From: Antedon mediterranea
Taxonomy: Eukaryota; Echinodermata; Crinoidea; Comatulida; Antedonidae
Length of the DNA: 64,000 nt
NCBI RefSeq assembly: GCF_964355755.1
Contig: NC_092676.1
Location: 8,664,288-8,728,287 of the forward strand
Reading direction: 5' to 3'
Part shown: positions 38,301-50,300 of the stretch, one piece after another
Position numbering within the stretch: the first letter of the stretch is position 1
Layout: every line of letters begins with the position of its first letter
Translations under genes and position numbers: made by a program
The notes under the pieces: model-generated
The model's database searches: none
What the model saw: only the letters and a program-made list of their open reading frames with translations
Told to the model about the DNA's origin: nothing

Positions 38301-41300
38301 ATACCTACTGTTTAATGACTACCTCATAAACATGACCTTCTTCATTAAAATACATTATTGCATTAAAAAAAATAGTGATTGAAGTAAGTAGAATGATTTT
38401 GATACAATTCCTAAACAATCTAGACTAGTCATAAATTGTCAGTACGAAAAAAAAAACATTTAATCTATATAAAAAAATAGTATTGTAATGCTATACAATA
38501 CTGCAAATCTGTAGTATTACCACTTTTGATCGCCATTTGAATCAAAAGTGTGTTGGTACTGTTAGATATAATATAAACAAATATACTAATAAACGTTATC
38601 ACTGTGAGTGTGGGTAGCCCCTACTTATAGATTATAAACACATAATAATATATACTTTATTACTGTCAGTTGTTTCTCAACGTTTGTATTAATTAATAAT
38701 TACAAAAATATAAACGTATTAGTGGTCTTTAAATGTAATTTACTATTTCAATCGACCAAGAGACAGTGACAGTTTTAATAAAGTATTAAATCGGAAATGG
38801 TTTACTCTATTTAGTGGTATATTATTTATAGGCCTATATAAAAAAAATATTTTGTTACTGATTGGATAATAAAGAAATATAACATATAACAAAATTGGGT
38901 TTGTTTAAATGAGTCCAAATAACAAATTTCGACTCATTTTGTGATAAGTTTGGTTGACTACATAAATCATTGTGTCTATTTATTTGTTTCTGTAAACGAC
39001 AATGTTTTATAGTACTGCGGTACGTACATTTGAAATCACCAGTTTTTTTACGCTGAAATTACTATGTATTTATTAAAAATAAAACATTTCTGTTTTATTC
39101 TGTTACCAACAGTACCTCCTGGTGAAAAAGTGATTGTGACCCATATTCGTAATCCATGTGATTTCATGGTTCAACGACTTGGTGACCAAGGCAAAGTGAA
39201 CAACATGATGGGATATTTACAGAAGTTTTGCAGGGCTCCTGCTGATAAACTCCTAACTACAGATTATCTAAAGATTGGTAAGTCATAATTCTGCCATTAG
39301 TTGACACAATACTCATCTTTTTTTCCTTACATGTAAACTAGCAACTAGTCTGGAATAATGTGATCATGGTTTTGTCTTGTAACTATTATATATAAACCTT
39401 TTATCCTGGTGGAGCTGTAGCTTGGTGGTTAAATTATTTATACCATATTAATTGAATCATTTATTGTTTTTTTCTAATGGAGGCGTTAATTTGGTGATAT
39501 ATGAACAAATTAAACACAATTGATATTGAGAAGTGATAAAATACAGTAAAAATTGTATCAAAATTCTTGGTAAATTTGAGATAATGTCAATCACCTAATT
39601 CTACTACAAATAGAAATGTCTTTGTAATGCAATATTGTGTAGATAATGCATGTGACGGAGCATTTATTCGCGTAAACAAATAAAGGCTCTGTGAGCGTTT
39701 ATTCGAGGGAAGCTGTTTTTCCAAGTGGTACGTTTATTCGAATAAATATAGTAATTCAGTTATGTTTAAATTTCAGGTACTATGGTCTGCTGTCAATACA
39801 GCTTTGACAAGAAGTGGTACCGCGCTATCATCATGACGCCATGCAAGACTAGCACAGAAGATGAGGATGAAATTGAATCCAAAGATGGTACAACCAGTGA
39901 GGTGAGCGTTGGTTCGGCCAGCATGAAAAGCATCACATCCAGTAGAGGCAAAGACAAACTCTTTGAAGTTGTGTACATTGACTATGGTAACACGGAATGG
40001 GTGCCTATTACCAGGTGATGGTTTGTTTTGGTATTGTTTGGGTATAGCCATACCCCTAATTTAATATTAATATTATAGATCAATCCACTGTATTTTTTCA
40101 TCTGCCATAAACCTACCATTTTGAGCAAATTCTTTATTCATCCCGCATCGGGCCATTAGAAAATGGACTGAAATAAATTTTAACAAAAATATAATAATTA
40201 TTTAAAAATACAAAAATAAAATCATATTTAATCGTAACATTTTAAATATACAAGATTCATATTCATCCTTCTTTATTCATAATAATACTATGGCCCAAGA
40301 ACAACATTTCTTTTGAACTTTTATTTAACAGTCTAACACTAGTTTTGTCTTACCTATATATATTTACATTTACATAAAATTTGTTTGTCACAAAAAGATG
40401 AAATATGTAGGAATGAGCATCCAGTAATTTTCGAACATACATTTACAAGCTTCACTGGTCCAGATTGATCTTTAGGATTTAAATTGTAGAACCAACATAT
40501 TATATTGGAAATGGTTAAAACGCTTTCCACAAATAAGTATCCCCATTTTACACTTTCTCTGGGAAAAAATTAGAAACAAGTGTTTCTCAACTGATTTGTG
40601 TCATTTGGGGTCTATATATCCACCAAAAAAAAGTTCCAGCTCATCTGACCTGGGGAAAGTCGCCATTTTGGATTTTTAAAATGGCCGCCATAAATTACAT
40701 ATTTTTGCTCATAACTCAGCTTCTACATCATGTATGGACATGATTTTGGTGGTAAAGTATATGTTTTTAGGGTCAGGGAATCCAAATACAGCATTTTGAA
40801 GATTACTCAATGGCCGCCATTTTGACGCCATAAAATACAGATTTTCTCATATCTCAGCTTCTACAAATTATATGGATGTGATTTTGGTGGCAAAGTGTAT
40901 GTTTTGAGGGTCAAGGAATGCAAATAAATCATTTTTAAGTTCACTAAATGACCCCCATTTTGTTTTTCAACATGGCTGCCATAGCATTTACAGAATTTTC
41001 CACATATCTCAACTTCTATCATCATATCTGATTTTGTTGACTAGGCCTAAGTCTATGGTTACAGAATAAACATTTTCAAAATCTTATACCTTGCCATATT
41101 AGAGTTCAAAATGGCCGCCATATTGTATTGCACAGTATTTAGTTTTTGGGTTTCGAAATACATATACACTATTCTGAAATGTTTTTTTGCACAATTGCTA
41201 TTTTTTATCTTTAAAAATGGAAATGGTCATGTAGTCCGTGGATTCATAACATATAGCATTAAAATCCATGTAATTTGAATATCTACAATAAAATGGCCAC

Positions 41301-44300
41301 AATAAACATACAGCTTATTAATTGTGAGCTATCGAGCAATCGTCATCACTTTCCTCGTATGTTCCTTTACCATTAGAGCAGTGACCACTGCAATAACCAC
41401 ACGCAGCAACACATGCTATAGAGTACTTTCTACAGCTGCATTTGTTTGTGCTGCATAGGTTTCCTCCTTTCCAGTTACAGCATATTGATTTCAGTAAAGA
41501 TTGAGGTGCAATATCGTCGTCTGTCATGATTGGAGATGATTGTCATAAATCCTCCAGCCTCTTTCATCGGGTTTATAGCATTTGTATTCAAGAGCTTCCA
41601 TGTAATGCTGATGAGAGTGCTTTATAGTTGAACAATTTTTGGTGGTAGTCTGTCTGAATTTAGTTTACCCTTTGCTGCCTGTCGCACAAATTAGTCATGT
41701 CTTGCCTTGGACAAGATATCTGGATTCAGACCATGTAATCAGCATAGCCTTAATACCATATTTACTAACATTTTCGATGCTTGATAGCGGGTTGGTGAAA
41801 ATTGATACAACAGTAGGAGGGAATTTCTTCTTGTAAATGTAGCTGGTTTAGTGTATCCACATATAGATGATACAGTGTCACATACAGACCATGCATAATT
41901 AAAAAGAAATTCATCACGGTCAGCGATTAAACCAGTAATAGACGATATGTTAAAGATTCAGCTACTTGTTTGAAAAAAGAGCTTTGGTTGGACAATGGTA
42001 GCATAAAAGAACTAACACATCTGTATCTTCTGCAACTACAACCGCATTTGTATCAGAACAATTGGTTTGAGATATAGCTTCTTTAACCATTACCGTGTCT
42101 GCATCTTCATCAGCTTGGATGGTTTTAATACCACATCTTTCCATTTCCTGAGAGAGTAATGTTATGAAAGATGCTTTGTTGCAGCCATTACAAAGTAATT
42201 CCTCTCGTTCTGATGAAACCTTCGTATCTAGAGTAATGTTCACATTACTGCTTGTTTTTTTCTTGAATGTTTTTCGATGATCCTTGTAGCCTTTGGTTTG
42301 CTAGGATATCCATCCCAAAGAACTATACACCACCATTAAATTTGCTCTGGAAGAGGCCTATGTAGGACATCACAACATCAGAAAAGTAACCACTTTATTC
42401 CATGGTACTTGGTGTAAGAACCAACCACCATCAACAATGTGAACTGATACGGCATCTATTGTGGTGGTGTTGGTAACATTCTCCTTCAGCATTCGACCAA
42501 ATTTTGATTTTTTTAAACAAAGCTGTTGGAAAAGGTGTCGGTTCATATCCAAATGCCGTTTCGATGTCTCCATCTCTTTCAGAGAGAACAATAAGTCTGT
42601 TGAAGAGAACCGTTTTTTCGACAGAAATCTTCTTTGTTCCAACTTTTACATGCTTTTCAAGAGAACTTAGTAATTTTACTTTCATAGGTAAGTGGCATCG
42701 TCCAAGCTTTCTTGGATGTCTTGGCCAATGTTCCAAGCTTGTTCACAACTGGTTTGTGTCTGTTATATTCAATCCAGTTGAGAGTGAAGCTCTCACAAGA
42801 GGATCGCTTATCACTATAAATGGTCTTTCTGTAGACGTACTTTCCCGAAATCTTTGTTACTTCGTTTGTCTCTCTTTAACCGACCCTTTCATCCATCATC
42901 ATTTCCAGATGCTTTAAGTGCGATAAGCTAGAAACCCACACTTTTACTGAATTCGTATGACGAAGTCTGCCACGTGTGAGACCGCCACTTTATTTGTATT
43001 TTCGCATAGGGTTCCTCTATTGTCATGTCTGAAAACTTATCATCACTATAACACGTTGTGTGATATCCATTCTTATGGAACATCTCATATGTATGTGGAA
43101 ATTTGTGTTTCAGCTCAAGCATTTTCTGTAGATATAACATTCCACTCTTGGCATATTGTCCATGATCAGCTGCTGCAAATATGTAAAGCATAGATGATAC
43201 TGTCTGAAGATAGAGCGGCTAGGTACAGTATTGCCTAACAAGTGATACCATCTCGTGATATAAAGCCCACAACTTAGATGTTCTTGATACCTGTTTGATC
43301 TTCCCGATTGTTCTATTTACTGTGTCTATATCTGGAGTCAAAAAATCTTCATCCTGTGTCATCATTGTATGATAAAACAGCTGAATCTGCTAAAAATGGA
43401 CTCTGAGAGCTTTTGAATATGCAGCTCCCTTTAAAATGTAAGTGACAGTATTTGGTTCATAAAGTAAGCAAAGCACATCTTCCAAACCCGAACCAGTCAT
43501 TATATGTACAATACAACCCAGGATGCTCTTGAGAAGATTGAATCATCCAAGCCTGACAACAACTGGCAGGTGCCTTTTCTTAACTATCTGTATTGTTTTA
43601 ACCCACAGTGGTTGATTATGTGAAGAGCTATAAGATATACATTTACAGAGTGTAGTATACACTGTCGAATTATCATTTGGGTCATTTAGAATGATCGGCA
43701 GAAACTCTATTGTCGACTTCTCCACTGATCCAGTACTTGTACATAAATCCAGACCAGTTAGGATGACCAGTGCTTGTCTCCGGTGTATTTGGTAACCATC
43801 CATTCACCACATAAGACGCTGCTATAAATGGGATCTCTTTGTCACAAAAAGCATATATGATGATAAAAGCTGAGATATGAACAAAATTCTGTACATTTTA
43901 TGGCAGCCATTTTGAAAAACAAAATGGCGACCATAGAGTGAACTAATTTATTTGCATTCATTGACCCTCAAAACATACATTTTGCCACCAAAATCACATC
44001 CATTTATTTTTTAGAAGCTGAGATATGAGAAAATCTGTATTTTATGGCGGCCATTTTGAAAAACAAAATGGCGGCCATTGAGTGAACTTCAAAATGCTGT
44101 ATTTGGATTCCTTGACCCTAAAAACATACACTTTACTGCCAAAATCATGTCCATACATGATGTATAAGCTGAGTTATGAACAAAAATCTGTAATTTATGG
44201 CGGCCATTTTAAAAATCCAAAATGGCGACTTTCCCCAGGTCAGATGAGCTGGAACTTTTTTTTGGTGGATATATAGACCCCAGATGACACAAATCAGTGA

Positions 44301-47300
44301 AGAAACATTTGTTTCTAATTTTTTCCCAGATTGGCCCTTTTTAGACTTAATTTAGGGATACTAAAAGGAATTACGTGTTCAATAAGATTACCAAGAGTGA
44401 CATTTTGAGAACCATGATATAGTCATGGTATGGACAACTTCAAGACCTAGCAAAGTGTGTTATTAGGAGTGGCTCCTGAATACGATTAGCCTTAATGTTA
44501 AAACTACCCTTCTTTCATTTTACATTAAAGTGTTTTCTCAAAGTAGAGGTTCTAATGAATAGTTTCTTAATTACATTATTTTATTATTTTCAGTATCCGA
44601 AAAATGTGTCCAAAATACAGGAAAATGCCAGAATTTTCCAAACGCTGTTCATTGAAAGACATCGTTCCAGCTCAAAATGTAAGAGTATTCCTAAAAATAA
44701 ATTCATAAGTAATGTTTCTACTAATATAATATGTAATATATTATATATATATATATATATTATATATATATATATATCTAATTCCTTCACTTGCACTGAT
44801 GAAGGGCTAGTGTTGCCCGAAAGCTCTGCTAACTTTTCTGGCTGTTTTACTTATCGTTTTGATTTAGCTTTTCGCTTTTTATTTTTGTATCTCCATTGAG
44901 ATCCAGCCACTGATACCCACAGCATTGTCATTTTTTCAGTAATTTGCCTTTGGATTTATATATATATATCTAATGTTATACTTTTGAAAGTGTGAGTTAT
45001 ATCTAGTTGAAGAAATGTTAATTTGTTCTGTTACTATAAAATATATATTGTTTTGCTTTCTAGAAACAACATTGGTCAAAAGCTGCAGTGCATGTCTTTG
45101 CAGAAATGACAAATAATAAACCACTCCTTATGACTGTAAGTACAATTTACAACTGTAGATTTGTATATTATATATTGTCTATTTTTGACATCAAATAATT
45201 TTACTATTAAAATACTCATTTGTTCTCTAGATGACAATGACAATTTTAATTGTTCAGAAACGTACACAATGCACCACACAACTACCTGTCTTTACTTCTG
45301 AACTTCTTTCTTTGCAACATAAACAAAGCCAGGGATACCTACACATATATTGAGATAATAATTATAACCGTAAATGTATTTGATTTCTATATTAAACACT
45401 TTTTTGTGACTTGCACCACTTATATCTGTATGTACGACTACCATGCCGGAACATCGGTTCTCGTCAGATCACCAAAGTTAAGCAACCTTGGGCCCGGTTA
45501 GAGCTTGGATGGGAGACCATCTGGGAATATCGAGTGCTGTATATGGAGCTGGGGTCCCGTTAGGCATTTGAAATCAACACTGCTGACTCTTATGGCAGCC
45601 CCTGCATCTAGTATCTTTCTCAGACATATTGGCCTATGCCTCTCCTCTGGTTAAGGTTGGCACTGCACGAGAGAAGTCCTTGGTCAATGTTGGGACCAGC
45701 CAAAGGTGCTTTAAAACCGTCCTTTCTTAGTCATCATTCAGATGAATGTAAGGCTAATTCACATTGTCGTTTACGACAGAAGACGGCCATCTCAATATAT
45801 TAATTACTTTATATAATAAATTAATTATATTTATTTTGTTTTAGACCATTGCTCACGAAGGAAGTATCGTTTATGTTGATTTACATGAAGTTCTCATTGA
45901 TGATGTAGAAGCGGAGGCTCCTGCCTCTGTACGTGATGCACTGGTCTTCTTAGAGGTAGCATGTTTTATGTCGGAAAAGTCTGTCTATAGAGGTACAAAA
46001 CATTTCTATGAATAGAAGACTAACTATAAATAAAAATAAAGATTAATAAAATCAGACTTTGAATAGGTTATTTTGTGGTTTTAATAAACTTAAAATGTTT
46101 TCTCATATAAAATGACAAATAAGTGATCAACTTCAACCAAAAACCCATTGGCTGGCAGCCAATATGACTATTTTTTTGCTTTAAATCACAGCTTTTTCAG
46201 GTAATTTTTTTTTTTCAATTTTATTTTTTTTCAAAGTGGATCACTATTATGTGAAATTAAAATGGCATATTCAACCAAAAAAAATGTACAAAATTATTTT
46301 TTTAGGGGACAAACATCTTTAATACTTAAACTAAAAAATACTGCTGAAATACATCAAGTAATTCTATTTCAGTTTCTTAAACCAATTATTTCGCAAGCAT
46401 TTTTTTGATAATCATAACCCATTTTTTTCGGAGTTTTACTGATAATGTGGTACCATTAATCATTTTTTATTAGCCCTAGTCAGAATAACACATTTTTTTT
46501 CATATTTGCTGAACTTACTACAAATTTCCTTTTTAAAATTTAGAAATAAGAAAAAAGTCAGTTGAATATTTTACTCCAACTGTACCACTCAAGGATGAAT
46601 ATGTCGATGTGATGGTTAGTCATGTTAATAGTCCAGTCAGCTTCTACGTCCAAGAGGTAACTAAATAGATTACCCAAAATGTGTATAGTTATGTAAGCCA
46701 AGCCAATGGGGATTCAAACGAAACCCTCTTCTTTCTGTAGTGCACTTTTCAAACTAGAGACCAATAAAGGATTGATGGTAAATAGGCCTTAAATAAATCT
46801 CATAATATGGAAAAAAAATAACATTATGTGAAAAAATACAACAACATTATGGGAAAAAATACAATCACAAGTGATAAAATACAGTAAAATTGTTGAATTG
46901 TATATCAATGACGGAATTCAATGACTTCAACTACAAATAGAAATGTGTTGTAATACAAGATTGTGTGTATATGCATGCGTTGGGGCGTTTATTTGAGGAA
47001 AACATTTGAGGGGAAGGAGCGATGTTCTATGTGGGGCGTTTATTCAAAACAGGGTGTTTATTAAAATAAATACAGTATTATATATACACATTTTTATATT
47101 TGGGTTGATAATCTGTTTATTGAAAACCATTTTTATCTTTTTACCATAAATATTTAAAGAACAAAAAAAAACATTCATAGTATAACTTTTAGATTAACTT
47201 TCGGTCTTTCTTTCTTCAGATTACTTTAGGAGAACAGTATTTACAGATTATGATGAACGAGCTACAGAAACACTACAACAATGCGGACAACAACATGCGT

Positions 47301-50300
47301 GTGATGTGTCCGCACAACGGAATGTTGTGTGTTGCTAAATACAATCTGGATGATCTGTGGTATAGGTCCAAAGTAGTTGGTAAATAGGGAGTTTTTGATT
47401 TGCGATGACTGACAACCAAACTATGTCAAGTTAGTTTATTGTACTCATGCTGAATATTGGGACGTGTCCTCGCTCCCTTGATGGTTTGTAAGTCCAGGCA
47501 ACACCCGACAAAACATTGATTGACTTGACCTAGGTTGGTCCTTGGTCGTCACAAATCAAAAGCTCCCCATTATTGATTATTACATTCCAGATGGTAGTGG
47601 TTATGCTACAACTAATGTTTAGCGAGCATTCAGTTCAAGCTAGGAACTGTTATTACATGATACAGTAAAACCCCTATTGTTGGGATGCCTTGGGACCCAA
47701 CACTTTTTCATGAAAGGGGTTGGTGATAATGTTGAAACATACATTGTCCTTCGTTCGTTTTACAGGAGTGTGTCCCTTAATAGTGTGTCCCATTATTAGG
47801 GGTGTCCGAAAGGAGGGTTTCTATTCTAATTATTTTTGCGCATACGGGGATATATGGATGTGTCTTCCTAGCTTCATTAAGGGGACATATGGATGTGTCT
47901 TCCTAGCTTCATTAAGGGGACATATGGATGTGTCTTCCTAGCTTCATTAAGGTACATATGGATGTGTCTTCCCAGCTTCATTAGGGGACATATGGATGTG
48001 TCTTCCTAGCTTCATTAGGGGACATATGGATGTGTCTTCCCAGCTTCATTAGGGGACATATGGATGTGTCTTCCCAGCTTCATTAGGGGACATATGGATG
48101 TGTCTTCCTAGCTTCATTAGGGGACATATGGATGTGTCTTCCCAGCTTCATTAGGGGACATATGGATGTGTCTTCCCAGCTTCATTGAGACAATTTTGCT
48201 GGATTATAGGTCTAGGCTCTAGCAGTGTACTTTTATGACTTTCTTTCGTTTATTATATTTCTTGTACAGGTCTTCCAGGAGAGGGTATGGTTGATGTTAA
48301 TTATGTGGATTTTGGCAACATCAGCAGGGTGCATGTTTCTGATGTTAGGATGATGACTGCTAATTTTCTTAAATTACCCATACAGGTAAAACTTAGAATT
48401 AAGAAAATTTGAAACAAAATGAATATAAGAAAGAACTAAATTATAGAGAGCGACATATAGTTGGCTAAACTGGTATTGTGTTGTGTGCTAAACCGAATCA
48501 TATCGTCTCTCTCCACGTAGGTTGAAATGCATGTAGATAGCGCACCGTCTTTGCTTTTGAGACTTTAAAGATGTATTGTCCCCCAAAAACATAAAAAATG
48601 AAGATTAATTAAATCAGATTTCGAATATGTTATTTTGTAGTTTTAATAAAGTTAATAACTTCCAAAGAAGAAAAAAAATGGAAAAAAATAATGTTTTCAC
48701 TTAAATGACAAAATAAATGGTTAAATTCAACCAAAAACCCATTGGCTGGCAGCCAATTTGACCATTTTTTGCTTTAAATTGCAGTTTTTTCAGTTAAAAT
48801 ACATTTTTTCAAAATCCAATTTTTGGTCAAAGTGGATAACTATTATGTTACATTAAAATGGCATATTCACCAAAAAAATGTTTAAGAATTTTTTTTCAGG
48901 GGGACAATACATCTTTAAACTGTTAGTCCTGTGTGCAACATGGCTCATATGCATGTTACACCCTTCGAAAAGACTTGTGTCTTGTCTGAACCAAAAATAT
49001 TCTATCTATCTATCTATCTAATTATAAAGAAATTGTGAAACATGTAAAAATGAAAGGTTGATTTTGAAACAAAACAAGGTGTGTAAATAAGTTTAGAAAT
49101 TCCTAATATTACAAGTATACCTATGCAAATGCCATTCGAAGTACTATTTCAGTATGCGACACTAACGTTAATACACTGTATTAATGTTTTTTATTAGGCC
49201 ATACCTTGCACCATGGTTGACATCGCTCCAATTGCATGTGATTGGGATGAAGGATCTGCTAACAGGCTAGCTGAGCTGGCGTCAACACCAATGGTTATAT
49301 CCGTCCAAGGTAAACACACTTTTTTAATTGCTTTTTTATTACCAAAATTCAATTTGTAATGCAATATTAACTGGCAATTGGCTAATACTTTGGCATATCA
49401 TCTTTCTGCGCATTATCAGGCCTAATAAATATTACAAATGCATTTGTATTTAACTTTAATATAATAGTTTCAAGAAACAAGGTTCAAATTACAAGTTTAT
49501 CCTCAAGGGTAGTTTCATGTCCATACAGCTAGCCATTATAGATCACCTATTGATCATGGTCTTTTTACACACATTTAATTATGTGCCTTACTCCTGAGGA
49601 TCAGCGTGTTTAAATGCAAATGTCTTTTTGAGCCATCTATATACCATATAATATTTATTGCGGAAATAATAATAATTGGTAGTTTCCGCCTTAAAATATA
49701 TATGGAATATATTTATATATTTTTTTAATGAAAGAATTGTTGATTTTGTTGAACAGATGTAAAAGATGGTGTTGTTTCTGTGTTGTTGTATGCGCCGGAA
49801 GAGAGCACTGATTCCAGTTGTATCAATGCTGTACTAGTTGCTGAGGGCTTTGCAAAAAGCATTGGACCAGGGTATGATATTTATATATTTCTACAATAGG
49901 AGGTATATTATATTTGCCAAATTTAGGATTGGAAATAAAACCATGTATTTTAAACTAAATTGTGTACAAGGTTTAGTCATTACAAACATTGCATATATCT
50001 ATGATTTGAACCTAAGAACCATGGATTGGTAGGCAAGCATGTAACTCGCCAACCCACAGTGCAACTGCTACTATTCCCACTAGTCAATAGGGAGGTTTCG
50101 CAACCTTACGAATACGATAACGAAAACGGATACGTCATACATTTGTGAAACTTTTGAGCTGATCCCCATTTCATATTCGTAAAGCGTATTCGTGTTGACG
50201 AATATCACCAGTCATATTCGTAACTACAAAACGAGTATAGTTTTTGATCTATTTTGCACATTTTGCATTTGAATTAGGAATGATTCATGATTATAATATA

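Noticed and set aside
42461-42917. Plus-strand open frames inside the long-TIR transposon
   Set aside because: They are shadows of the minus-strand remnants, which carry the recognisable motifs.
45956-45957. GT after TTAGAG as the donor of exon 17 of gene 3
   Set aside because: It would put a stop (AAATAA) at the start of exon 18. The donor at 45993 keeps the frame and the expected residues.
47720-47941. 73-codon frame running into the minisatellite
   Set aside because: Half of it is the repeat unit translated. No conserved motif, and it sits in a gene-3 intron.
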